From Candidatus Aphodomonas merdavium (GTDB lineage Bacteria > Bacillota > Clostridia > Christensenellales > Aristaeellaceae): 6,532 nucleotides of DNA. Positions 1 to 5,458 of this stretch are shown here, one piece after another. The DNA lies in contig DVLH01000042.1 of assembly GCA_018715585.1 (NCBI GenBank), positions 1 through 6,532 of the forward strand. The letters run 5' to 3'. Position 1 is the stretch's first letter, and each line of letters starts with the position of its first letter. Made by a program: the position numbers and the translations under genes. Under the pieces are notes generated by a model. That model was given only the letters and a program-made list of their open reading frames with translations. It searched no databases and was not told the DNA's origin.

Positions 1-22
1 CGCGTGTGGCACGGCTTAGTTT

Positions 23-50
23 ATCATACCGAATCTCCCGGCATGCGCAA
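23..50 (-). promoter_or_regulatory. Possible leftward promoter at the window edge
   Basis: On the minus strand a TTGCGC hexamer (50-45) is followed after 16 bp by TATGAT (28-23) and an AT-rich start region. This resembles a sigma-A promoter pointing to a gene left of the window. The -35 match is only moderate and no downstream gene is visible, so this is tentative. It lies just past the stop codon of the glycosyltransferase, which is on the same strand, so a leftward gene could have its own start here. Confidence 0.3.
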
Positions 51-61
51 GCGTTTTGCGC

Positions 62-1102
62 TCAACGGTCGTTTTTTCGCGCCAAATTGTCGCCAAAGAC
101 ATAGTCGCGCTGGATCATGTAGCTGATAAAAAACAGCGCGATGTCCACCGGGAACTTCACCCAGCTTTCGCCAAGCCCGGCTAGTCCCAGCAGATGCACG
201 AGAAATGCGCCCATGGCGAGCTGACAGGCGGCCAGCAAATAATAGCGCACGAGCGTACCCCGTTTGCGCGCACCGTGAAAGACAAGGCTGTTAAGCGTAT
301 AGTTGACAAGGCTGGAAACGACCCGCGCCAGCGCGTATGAAAGCGCGCCCGGGAATCGAAGCCCCAGCAATAGCAGCAGATACAGCGAGTAATCGACACA
401 GAAAGAGACGATAGAGGAAAGCGCAAAGCGCAAAATGACCGCATAAATGCGGGCGGAATCGCGCAGGGCGTTAAAGTGCGATCCTTCGTTGTTGTTTTCG
501 TAGATGGTATCGATGCGCACCTCATGGAGCGAAAGCCCCAAAGAGCGCAGGCGCAGCAGCATTTCCATCTCATATTCGTAGCGTTCTCCCGGCAGACGCA
601 AAAGCGCCGGGAGTGCCCGCGCGGGAATACCGCGAAGGCCTGTTTGCGTGTCCGTGCACCGCTGGCCCGCCACAAAGCGGTAAACCGCGCGCGTGACGCC
701 GTTGCCAAAGCGCGAGCGGAAGGGAACGTCGCCAACAAAGGCGCGCGCGCCAATTGTCAGCGCGCTTGGATGTGCCAGCAACGCCTCGCGCACCCGCAGA
801 ATATCCTTGACAGTGTGCTGCCCGTCGGCATCGGCCGTCACCACGCCGGCCAGATCCGGATGGCGCGTTAACGCTTCGTTTATGCCCGTCTTCAGCGCGC
901 GCCCTTTGCCGAGGTTGACGGCATGGCGCACGAGCGTGCAGCCCATCGCCTGCACCGCCTCAAACAGCGCACGGTAGCCTTCCCCGCCGCCGTCGTCCAC
1001 CACCACCACCGGCATGCCTGCCTCGCGCAGCGCACGGCAAAGTGGAAGCATTGTCTCTTGCGGTTTATACGCTGGGATGACCGCAATGACCGTATCATCC
1101 AT
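62..1102 (-). CDS. GT2 family glycosyltransferase with C-terminal GtrA-like membrane domain
   Basis: The 346-residue protein has two parts. Residues about 4-215 form a GT-A glycosyltransferase of family 2, like dolichyl/polyprenyl-phosphate sugar synthases. They show the N-terminal VIAVIPAYKP strand, VVVVDDGGG (32-40), the metal/nucleotide motif DADG (91-94) and DTQTGLRG (151-158). Residues about 224-338 are a GtrA-like domain with four predicted membrane helices (about 228-248, 252-275, 284-308, 316-336), VNYTLNSLVF and the terminal SYMIQRDYVF typical of GtrA. The likely role is transfer of a sugar from a nucleotide donor to a polyprenyl phosphate at the cytoplasmic membrane, with the GtrA part assisting lipid-linked sugar handling for cell-surface glycans. 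Donor and acceptor cannot be read from sequence. The start is ATG at 1102, with GAAGGAG (1117-1111) 8 nt upstream. It is divergent from the esterase gene, and no clear promoter was found for it. Confidence 0.9.
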   Translation of the reverse strand: MDDTVIAVIPAYKPQETMLPLCRALREAGMPVVVVDDGGGEGYRALFEAVQAMGCTLVRHAVNLGKGRALKTGINEALTRHPDLAGVVTADADGQHTVKDILRVREALLAHPSALTIGARAFVGDVPFRSRFGNGVTRAVYRFVAGQRCTDTQTGLRGIPARALPALLRLPGERYEYEMEMLLRLRSLGLSLHEVRIDTIYENNNEGSHFNALRDSARIYAVILRFALSSIVSFCVDYSLYLLLLLGLRFPGALSYALARVVSSLVNYTLNSLVFHGARKRGTLVRYYLLAACQLAMGAFLVHLLGLAGLGESWVKFPVDIALFFISYMIQRDYVFGDNLARKNDR

Positions 1103-1162
1103 GCATGAAACTCCTTCTCTATTTTTGCGAAACCTTCTCCTAATTCGATTTTTTATTTCCTA

Positions 1163-1180
1163 TTTCCTTCCAGAAGGAAA
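1163..1180. repeat. Inverted repeat upstream of the esterase -35, candidate operator
   Basis: The arms TTTCCTTC (1163-1170) and GAAGGAAA (1173-1180) are exact reverse complements around a 2-bp centre. The left arm overlaps a tandem heptamer TATTTCC-TATTTCC (1154-1167). The centre lies about 52 bp before the predicted esterase transcription start, a position typical of an activator site. It is also within the leader or promoter zone of the divergent glycosyltransferase. The dyad is seen directly; its role as a protein-binding site is inferred. Confidence 0.45.
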
Positions 1181-1182
1181 AA

Positions 1183-1201
1183 ACGCGCGTTGACAGCGCG
1201 T
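1183..1201. repeat. Inverted repeat framing the esterase -35 hexamer
   Basis: ACGCGC (1183-1188) and GCGCGT (1196-1201) are exact reverse complements that flank GTTGACA, so the -35 hexamer sits in the centre of the dyad. A repressor bound here would block RNA polymerase. CG-rich words are common in this genome, so chance is a real alternative. Confidence 0.35.
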
Positions 1202-1217
1202 AGAGGATTTTTATAAT
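1190..1217 (+). promoter_or_regulatory. Consensus sigma-A promoter of the esterase gene
   Basis: TTGACA (1190-1195) and TATAAT (1212-1217) are both perfect consensus hexamers, separated by 16 bp. The predicted transcription start is near 1224. The -10 box contains the first two bases of the in-frame ATG at 1216, so that ATG should not be in the transcript. This decides the gene start in favour of 1249. Confidence 0.8.
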
Positions 1218-1233
1218 GGAACAAGAGAAACAA

Positions 1234-1240
1234 AAAGGAG
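1234..1240 (+). promoter_or_regulatory. Ribosome binding site that fixes the esterase start
   Basis: AAAGGAG ends 8 nt before the ATG at 1249, an ideal spacing. The upstream in-frame ATG at 1216 has no Shine-Dalgarno sequence and overlaps the -10 box. Confidence 0.8.
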
Positions 1241-1248
1241 CGATACAA

Positions 1249-1902
1249 ATGGAGACCAAACAGATATTATGCTTCGGCGATTCCAACACATGGGGCTTCT
1301 GCCCGCAAAGCACGAGCGTTGCATGCTGCCGCTATCCTTTTTCCCAGCGCTGGACGGGCGTTTTGCAGGGGATGCTGGGCGATGGGTACCGCATCGCCGA
1401 GGAAGGGCTCAACGGGCGCACCACGGTGTTTGAAGACCCGCTTTTCCCTGACCGGCGCGGCATGGACGCCATCGATATGCTGGTGCGCACGCATTCCCCG
1501 CTGGACCTGGTGCTGATCATGCTTGGCACGAACGACATGAAAGATCACCTGGGCACGACGAACCATGCCGTTGCCCGCGGCGTTCGCGCGCTGTGCGAAC
1601 ATGCGCTTTCCGTCGGGGCGGAGAGTGGGAAAAAGCCGCGGGTGCTTGCGGTTTCGCCAATTGCCATTGGCGAAAATGTGGAGGAGACATGGCTTGGAGG
1701 AGAGTTTTCCTCACGATCTGTGGAGAGATCACTGACAATCTCGGGCGAAATACAAGAACAAGTGGGGCAAATCGGCGTTTCCTTTTTTGACGCCAAAACA
1801 GTGGCGCGGCCCAGCCCGGCAGATTGTGTACACCTGGACGCACAGGGACACGCGCAGCTGGCGGCGGCGCTTGCGGCGCAGGTAAGGGCGCTTATTGGCT
1901 GA
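1249..1902 (+). CDS. SGNH/GDSL hydrolase, arylesterase-like
   Basis: The 217-residue cytoplasmic serine esterase has no signal peptide. SGNH blocks are clear: FGDSNTWG with nucleophile Ser12, EEGLNGRTT with the block II Gly53, MLGTND with Asn95, and DCVHLD with Asp192 and His195 completing the triad. RWTGVL, PLDLVLIMLGTND and FFDAKTV closely resemble the Mycobacterium smegmatis arylesterase/acyltransferase and Axe2-type acetyl-xylan esterases as I remember them. It probably removes acetyl or other short acyl groups from small molecules or sugars; the substrate is unknown. The segment about residues 145-175 (roughly 1680-1780) is less GC-rich than the rest and corresponds to a variable loop region. 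The start at 1249 is set by promoter and RBS; an in-frame start at 1216 would add 11 residues but lies in the -10 box. The 3' end overlaps the convergent SDR gene by 11 bp. Confidence 0.9.
   Translation: METKQILCFGDSNTWGFCPQSTSVACCRYPFSQRWTGVLQGMLGDGYRIAEEGLNGRTTVFEDPLFPDRRGMDAIDMLVRTHSPLDLVLIMLGTNDMKDHLGTTNHAVARGVRALCEHALSVGAESGKKPRVLAVSPIAIGENVEETWLGGEFSSRSVERSLTISGEIQEQVGQIGVSFFDAKTVARPSPADCVHLDAQGHAQLAAALAAQVRALIG
1652..1675. repeat. Perfect intragenic inverted repeat (10-bp stem, 4-nt loop)
   Basis: TTTCGCCAAT (1652-1661) and ATTGGCGAAA (1666-1675) are exact reverse complements around the loop TGCC. It lies inside the esterase gene, encoding about residues VSPIAIGEN. Neither strand has a T-run after the stem, so it is not a standard intrinsic terminator. 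As RNA it would form a stable hairpin in the message. Confidence 0.7.
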
Positions 1903-2884
1903 CAGGCTGGCGCCGCAGCCAGGCGAGGGTATCGGCGATGGTATCGCGAATGTTGCGTGGCGTAAAGCCCAGCTCGCGCGTAGCCTTATCATGGGAAAAA
2001 TGGCTGTTGGTGCCCAGCGTATAGAGCGCATAGCGCGTAAAGAGCGGGCGCGTTTTTGTCAGCTTGGCAAAGCGTTCAAAAAGCGGGGCCAGGGCTTTGA
2101 GAGGCGCGGCGGGCAGACAGGGAATGCGCCTGCCTCCCAACACTTCGCGCGAGAGGTCGAGCATTTCGCGCACGGAAATATAGCGCCCCGTCAGCAGGTA
2201 GCATTCGCCGCACCTGCCGTGCAGCGCGGCTGCGATGCAGCCCTGCGCCACGTCGCGCACGTCCACAAAGTCATACCCGCCCCGTACGCCGACCGGAAGC
2301 CGGCCATGCAGGTACATTGAAAGCATCTGTACCACGTGGTTCCGTCCGGAGTCGTATGGGCCGAGGATTCCCGAGGGATGGACGACGACGGCATCAAGGC
2401 CATCGCGCGTGGCGTCCAGCACGCGCTGCGTGGCGATGGCTTTCGTTTTTGCGTAGTCGCCTACGACGGCATCAGGAGAAAAGGCGTTGATTTCAGTGGT
2501 ATCAGCGCCGTTTTTTTTCTCGGGCAGCGCATGGACGGAGCTGATATACACCATGCGCGCGCCCGTGCGCCGGCAACAGTCGATGATATTTTGCGTGCCG
2601 CCTACGTTGATGCGCTCCAGCTGCGCACGGCATCCCGTAGCAATGCTGACCATGCCTGCCGCGTGCAGCACGTAAGTTTCGCACTCCTGGGCGCCGTCAA
2701 AGAGCGGCTGCAGCGTTTGCGGTTGTGTGACATCGCCTGTATAAACGTGGATGTTCGGCGCGCAAAACGGCTTTTCCCCAGCGAGCACGAACGCGCGAAC
2801 CTCGTCTTCTCCTTGTGCTAGGCAGTGCAGCAGTGCCGTGCCCAAATGACCGGCAGCGCCGGTAATAATCCATCTTTTTTTCAC
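1892..2884 (-). CDS. Extended SDR, NAD(P)-dependent epimerase/dehydratase family
   Basis: The 330-residue protein has a Rossmann fold of the extended short-chain dehydrogenase/reductase type. Visible signatures are TGAAGHLG (glycine-rich NAD(P) motif, residues 8-15), GDV (Asp51), YISSVHA (Ser115/116), the catalytic YAKTK (Tyr144, Lys148), HPSGILGP after the active site, and FVDVRDVA (206-213). It is closest in style to dihydroflavonol-4-reductase, 3-beta-HSD and NAD-epimerase-like oxidoreductases. The substrate cannot be assigned. The start is GTG at 2884, with AGGAGG (2898-2893) 8 nt upstream. An in-frame TTG at 2908 would add 8 residues but would put the Shine-Dalgarno inside the gene. It is divergent from the TetR regulator, which probably controls it, and convergent with the esterase, leaving no room for a terminator between them. 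Confidence 0.88.
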   Translation of the reverse strand: MKKRWIITGAAGHLGTALLHCLAQGEDEVRAFVLAGEKPFCAPNIHVYTGDVTQPQTLQPLFDGAQECETYVLHAAGMVSIATGCRAQLERINVGGTQNIIDCCRRTGARMVYISSVHALPEKKNGADTTEINAFSPDAVVGDYAKTKAIATQRVLDATRDGLDAVVVHPSGILGPYDSGRNHVVQMLSMYLHGRLPVGVRGGYDFVDVRDVAQGCIAAALHGRCGECYLLTGRYISVREMLDLSREVLGGRRIPCLPAAPLKALAPLFERFAKLTKTRPLFTRYALYTLGTNSHFSHDKATRELGFTPRNIRDTIADTLAWLRRQPVSQ

Positions 2885-2892
2885 ATTGCGTT

Positions 2893-2898
2893 CCTCCT
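2893..2898 (-). promoter_or_regulatory. Ribosome binding site that selects the GTG start of the SDR gene
   Basis: A perfect AGGAGG on the minus strand sits 8 nt before GTG (2884-2882). The alternative TTG at 2908 lies upstream of this site, so the GTG start is preferred. Confidence 0.8.
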
Positions 2899-2901
2899 CG
2901 C

Positions 2902-2931
2902 TTGACAATCTAATTCTTACTTATTTATAAT
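2902..2931 (+). promoter_or_regulatory. Consensus sigma-A promoter for the TetR gene
   Basis: TTGACA (2902-2907) and TATAAT (2926-2931) are both perfect, with an 18-bp spacer. The predicted start near 2938 gives the TetR message a leader of about 119 nt. That leader contains both direct repeats described at 2952-3002, so a protein bound there would block elongation or initiation. The promoter lies in the SDR 5' leader and overlaps the likely SDR -10, so the two promoters should compete. Confidence 0.7.
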
Positions 2932-2958
2932 TTTGGCTACATCCTGTCGGATTTTCAA
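2930..2958 (-). promoter_or_regulatory. Possible SDR promoter, opposed to the TetR promoter
   Basis: On the minus strand TTGAAA (2958-2953) is followed after 17 bp by CAAAAT (2935-2930). TATAAA at 2929-2924 is a better -10 sequence but lacks a well-placed -35. The -35 falls inside the first direct repeat (TTTTCAACA, 2952-2960), which fits repression by a protein bound there. The -10 choice is uncertain. Confidence 0.4.
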
Positions 2959-3002
2959 CAAACAGATTGATTTAAATCGGCGTGTTTTCAACAGAAGATT
3001 GA
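2952..3002. repeat. Direct repeat pair, candidate TetR-family operators
   Basis: TTTTCAACA then AGATTGA occurs twice: 2952-2960 with 2964-2970, and 2985-2993 with 2996-3002. The internal gaps are 3 and 2 nt. The copies are offset by 32-33 bp, about three helical turns. Each copy contains a dyad TCAA-N7/8-TTGA, extended to TTCAA-N7-TTGAA in the second copy. The palindrome GATTTAAATC (2969-2978) lies at the end of the first copy. The layout suits two dimer sites bound on the same DNA face by the adjacent regulator. Binding is inferred. Confidence 0.5.
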
Positions 3003-3034
3003 ATATTGTTGCTTTTGCGCCATTTGGCCGAGAA

Positions 3035-3042
3035 TTGATCAA
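3035..3042. repeat. Short palindrome TTGATCAA near the TetR start
   Basis: This perfect 8-bp palindrome lies 14 bp before the TetR start codon, next to the purine-rich ribosome binding region. It shares the TTGA/TCAA half-site words with the upstream repeats but has no spacer, so it may be unrelated. The significance is low. Confidence 0.2.
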
Positions 3043-3056
3043 AAGAGGGGGAGGGC

Positions 3057-3617
3057 ATGGCGGAGAAAAAAGAGGGCGCTGGGAGCACGAACCGGGCTGC
3101 GAACCGGCGCGTGCAGATGACAAAGCGGATGCTGCGCGAAGCGCTGGCGGACCTGATGGAAACGCAGCCCATCGGGAAAATTACCGTCCGTCAGCTGTGC
3201 GCATGTGCTGATGTAAACCGCTCGACGTTTTATAGCTATTATTCAGACCTCTACCAGCTGTTGTACGAGATGGAAAAAGAGGTGCTTGACGAGATGCCGG
3301 AGGTGGTTACGGCGAGCGCACAAGAGCTCGTGCCCGTGCTTTCGCGCTTTTTTGCCTACTTGGAACGCAACCGGCGTGTGCTGTGCGTGCTGCTAAAGAA
3401 CGCCGTCGGCGATGATTTCCGCAAGCGCGCCTTGCACACACTGCTGGGAGGGGGAGCGGAGGTGGTGGACATCGGCGACAAGCGGCAGCTGGCGCTGATC
3501 GTGTTTGTCTCCGGCTGCTTTACGCTGACGGAAAAATGGATCTTTGGCGAAATCCGCTGTACGCCAGAGCAGCTGGCAGAAACGGTTGCAGCGTTTGCAG
3601 TAAAAGAAGAATCATAA
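3057..3617 (+). CDS. TetR/AcrR family transcriptional regulator
   Basis: The 186-residue dimeric DNA-binding protein has an N-terminal helix-turn-helix. Helix 1 is around TKRMLREALADLMETQP (22-38). The HTH is KITVRQLCACADVNRSTFYSYYSDLYQLL (41-69), a textbook TetR_N signature with STFYSYY as the end of the recognition helix. The C-terminal part (about 85-182) is a helical ligand-binding/dimer domain resembling the TetR_C_8 type found in DhaS-like regulators. The ligand is unknown. The start ATG at 3057 follows a purine-rich AGGGGGAGGG; a stop at 3036 in the same frame rules out a longer form. It is divergent from the SDR gene, and the repeats between them suggest autoregulation and SDR control. 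The 60 bp after its stop carry a separate promoter for the next gene rather than a terminator. Confidence 0.92.
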   Translation: MAEKKEGAGSTNRAANRRVQMTKRMLREALADLMETQPIGKITVRQLCACADVNRSTFYSYYSDLYQLLYEMEKEVLDEMPEVVTASAQELVPVLSRFFAYLERNRRVLCVLLKNAVGDDFRKRALHTLLGGGAEVVDIGDKRQLALIVFVSGCFTLTEKWIFGEIRCTPEQLAETVAAFAVKEES

Positions 3618-3646
3618 TTGCAGTTTGCCATTGGTGATGATATAAT
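3618..3646 (+). promoter_or_regulatory. Extended -10 promoter for the cysteine-rich redox gene
   Basis: TATAAT (3641-3646) is perfect and is preceded by TGA (3638-3640), giving the TGnTATAAT extended -10. A weak -35, TTGCAG (3618-3623), is 17 bp upstream, immediately after the TetR stop codon. The predicted start is near 3653. The downstream gene can therefore be expressed independently of the TetR message. Confidence 0.65.
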
Positions 3647-3677
3647 AACTTAGTTTACCGGAGAAAAGGAAAGGGGA

Positions 3678-4085
3678 ATGAAGATGACAGCACAAGAAAA
3701 TGCCGCCGCGCTGCGGGCGCAGGGATACAACTGCGCGCAGGCCGTCGTTGGGGCATTCTGCGAGGCGTATGGGCTGGAAAAAGAAAAGGCGCTGCGGGCG
3801 GCGTCGATGCTCGGCGGCGGGCTGGGAGGCAGCGGCGAATGCTGCGGCGCAGCGCTTGGTATGTGCATGGCGCTCGGCCTGGCATGCGGTTCGGCGCAAG
3901 CGGATCCGGAGAAGAAAAAGGCACAAAACGCACTGGTGCATCAGGCCATGGATATTTTTCGCCAGCGGCAGGGCGCGACACTTTGCCCGGAGCTGAAGCG
4001 GGATAAGGAAGGCTGTGACAGGATTGTCAGCGAGGCAGTAAAAATTGCGCAAGACATGTTGGCACAGCAGGCGAAAAGTGTATAA
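3678..4085 (+). CDS. C_GCAxxG_C_C family putative redox protein
   Basis: The 135-residue small cytoplasmic protein has eight cysteines. The family pattern is present: YNCAQAV (Cys19), a glycine-rich GGGLGGSGE followed by CCGAALG (Cys55, Cys56, 55-61), and a C-terminal pair in TLCPEL (Cys103) and EGCDRIV (Cys113). Extra cysteines are Cys28, Cys63 and Cys70. Family members are assumed to be redox or metal-binding proteins, often in anaerobes; no firm biochemical role is known to me. The ATG at 3678 lies after AAGGA; the next in-frame ATG at 3684 (removing two residues) is also possible. It stands between the TetR gene and the darA operon with its own promoter, so its link to either neighbour is uncertain. 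Confidence 0.85.
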   Translation: MKMTAQENAAALRAQGYNCAQAVVGAFCEAYGLEKEKALRAASMLGGGLGGSGECCGAALGMCMALGLACGSAQADPEKKKAQNALVHQAMDIFRQRQGATLCPELKRDKEGCDRIVSEAVKIAQDMLAQQAKSV

Positions 4086-4090
4086 CGCGA

Positions 4091-4119
4091 TTGATTTTCC
4101 ACCATGTTTCCTGTATAAT
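4091..4119 (+). promoter_or_regulatory. Sigma-A promoter of the darA-holB-ricT operon
   Basis: TTGATT (4091-4096) and a perfect TATAAT (4114-4119) are 17 bp apart. The predicted start near 4126 gives a leader of about 28 nt ending in AAAGGAGG (4138-4145), 8 nt before the darA ATG. No other promoter is evident between darA and ricT, so this probably drives the operon. Confidence 0.7.
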
Positions 4120-4153
4120 ATATTCAAGAACGTTTTGAAAGGAGGCTCGCGCA

Positions 4154-4483
4154 ATGAAATTAATTATCGCTATCGTACAGGATGAAGATGCTTCCCGGTT
4201 GATCAGCACACTGATGAACGAGGGCCATAGCGTGACAAAGCTTGCAACCACCGGCGGTTTTCTGCGGGCCGGAAACACGACGCTGTTGCTGGGCGGTGAG
4301 GATGAACGCGTGGAAAGCGCGCTGAAGGTCATTGAAAAAGTGTGCAAGAGCCGCAAACAGGTTGCTACGTCGCCGTCGCCGGTTGCCGGAGCCAGCGGCG
4401 TTTATGCGCCGTATCCCATTGAGGTCGTGGTCGGCGGCGCGACAGTGTTCGTGCTCAACGTGGAACAGTTTGTCAAGTTTTAA
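4154..4483 (+). CDS. darA: PII-like cyclic-di-AMP receptor DarA/PstA
   Basis: The 109-residue protein is the usual length for DarA (YaaQ, PstA; DUF970). It matches the family along its length: MKLIIAIVQDEDASRL, the nucleotide-binding stretch TKLATTGGFLRAGNTTLLLG (28-47), and the C-terminal YPIEVVVGGATVFVLNVEQF (87-106). Family members form PII-like trimers that bind c-di-AMP between subunits; the downstream target is unsettled. It is the first gene of an operon with a strong Shine-Dalgarno and is followed 3 bp later by holB. In Bacillus the same order has yaaR between them, which is absent here. Assignment is very secure from sequence resemblance; binding in this organism is inferred. Confidence 0.96.
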   Translation: MKLIIAIVQDEDASRLISTLMNEGHSVTKLATTGGFLRAGNTTLLLGGEDERVESALKVIEKVCKSRKQVATSPSPVAGASGVYAPYPIEVVVGGATVFVLNVEQFVKF

Positions 4484-4486
4484 GCG

Positions 4487-5458
4487 ATGCTGCTTGCAGA
4501 AGGAATGCGGCGAGGCGCGGCGGCGCGATGTCTGTGTCAGGCGTTTGCGTCCGGCGCGCCTCCTCATGCGGCGCTGCTCTTGGGCGAGGAAGGCATTGGG
4601 AAGCGCACGCTGATGAACGCCTGCGCGCAGAGCCTGTTTTGCACGGCGGAGGAAAAGCCGTGCGGCGTTTGCGCGCCGTGCAAACGCTTTGCGGCAGGCA
4701 GCCATCCCGACGTGCATCGGATCGCGCGCAAAAAAAGCGTCGGTGTGGACGAGGTGCGCGCTTTGATTGCGGCGCTTCAGGTGGCACCATATGAGGGCGG
4801 CTTTCGGGCCGCTATTTTTGAAGATGCCGGCGCGATGACGGTGCAGGCGCAAAACTGCCTGCTCAAGACGCTGGAGGAACCGCCTGCGCACACGGTGTTT
4901 CTCCTGGCAGCGTCGTCGGAGTCGGCGCTGTTGCCGACGGTTCTATCGCGCTGTGCTTTGGTTCGCCTCTCGCCGTTTACCGAGGCGGAAATCGTACAAA
5001 TGCTGCAAGGCCGCGGCGCTTCGCCGGAGCGCGCGTCGCAGGTGGCGCAGCTGTGCGGGGGCAGCGCTGGCAAAGCGTTCGCGATGCTCGAGGATGGCGC
5101 GTTTTGGGATTTTTATGCCCGTGTGACCGCTGCGCTGTGCGGCGTGCGCGGCCCGCAGACGGTGCTCGACGCGCTCAATGCGCTGCGGGACGAAAAGGGC
5201 GACGCTGCGCTCGTGTGCGACCTGATCGAAAACGAGCTGCTGGAGGCGCTGCACCGCGCCGCGCTTTCACAGCCGCTGCCGGCAGGCGCTGCCCGTTTGG
5301 CCCAGGCGCTTTCGCCTGCGCCGGCGGCGTCACTCGTGGCATTGCTGGACGGCGTGCGTGCGCTGCGGGAGCGCCTCAAGCGCAACGTGGCTTGGCAGGC
5401 AGCGCTGGAAAGGTTCCTGTTTCAATTTTCGGAGGAAAGAAGTTCATGGCAATTGTAA
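4487..5458 (+). CDS. holB: DNA polymerase III subunit delta prime
   Basis: The 323-residue clamp-loader subunit is of the normal family length. The AAA+ core has a Walker A GEEGIGKRT (33-41), the Zn ribbon Cys52, Cys59, Cys62, Cys65, a Walker B-like AAIFEDA (108-114), LLKTLEEPP (125-133) and the sensor/arginine-finger motif SRC (154-156). The C-terminal half is the helical collar domain. It acts with delta and tau/gamma to load the beta sliding clamp. The Walker A lysine is retained, although delta prime in many bacteria does not hydrolyse ATP. The ATG at 4487 has no clear Shine-Dalgarno and sits 3 bp after the darA stop, so translational coupling is likely. The ATG at 4505 has an AAGGA too close to work well. 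Its end overlaps ricT by 13 bp. Confidence 0.95.
   Translation: MLLAEGMRRGAAARCLCQAFASGAPPHAALLLGEEGIGKRTLMNACAQSLFCTAEEKPCGVCAPCKRFAAGSHPDVHRIARKKSVGVDEVRALIAALQVAPYEGGFRAAIFEDAGAMTVQAQNCLLKTLEEPPAHTVFLLAASSESALLPTVLSRCALVRLSPFTEAEIVQMLQGRGASPERASQVAQLCGGSAGKAFAMLEDGAFWDFYARVTAALCGVRGPQTVLDALNALRDEKGDAALVCDLIENELLEALHRAALSQPLPAGAARLAQALSPAPAASLVALLDGVRALRERLKRNVAWQAALERFLFQFSEERSSWQL
5431..5435 (+). promoter_or_regulatory. Ribosome binding site of ricT inside holB
   Basis: GGAGG lies within the last codons of holB, 10 nt before the ricT ATG at 5446. The spacing is slightly long but workable and supports this start, along with the conserved N-terminus that follows. Confidence 0.7.

Noticed and set aside
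45..61. Small hairpin GCGCAA/TTGCGC after the glycosyltransferase stop as a terminator
   Set aside because: The stem is only 6 bp and no T-run follows on the minus strand, so it does not qualify as an intrinsic terminator.
476..871. Plus-strand open frame opposite the glycosyltransferase
   Set aside because: It is in the shadow of the GT2 domain on the minus strand and has no motif or ribosome binding site of note.
1697..1712. GAGGA...TCCTC dyad inside the esterase gene
   Set aside because: Arms are only 5 bp and made of common purine-rich codons; chance is likely.
2885..2908. TTG start at 2908 for the SDR gene
   Set aside because: It would place a perfect AGGAGG inside the coding region and adds residues before the usual Rossmann start; GTG at 2884 fits better.
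3612..4154. Minus-strand open frame of 180 codons opposite the cysteine-rich redox gene
   Set aside because: It crosses two promoters and a well-identified gene on the plus strand, and its protein shows no family features.
4160..4891. Long minus-strand open frame antisense to darA and holB
   Set aside because: It is Arg/His/Ala-rich without recognisable motifs and mirrors two securely identified plus-strand genes; it is a GC-codon shadow.
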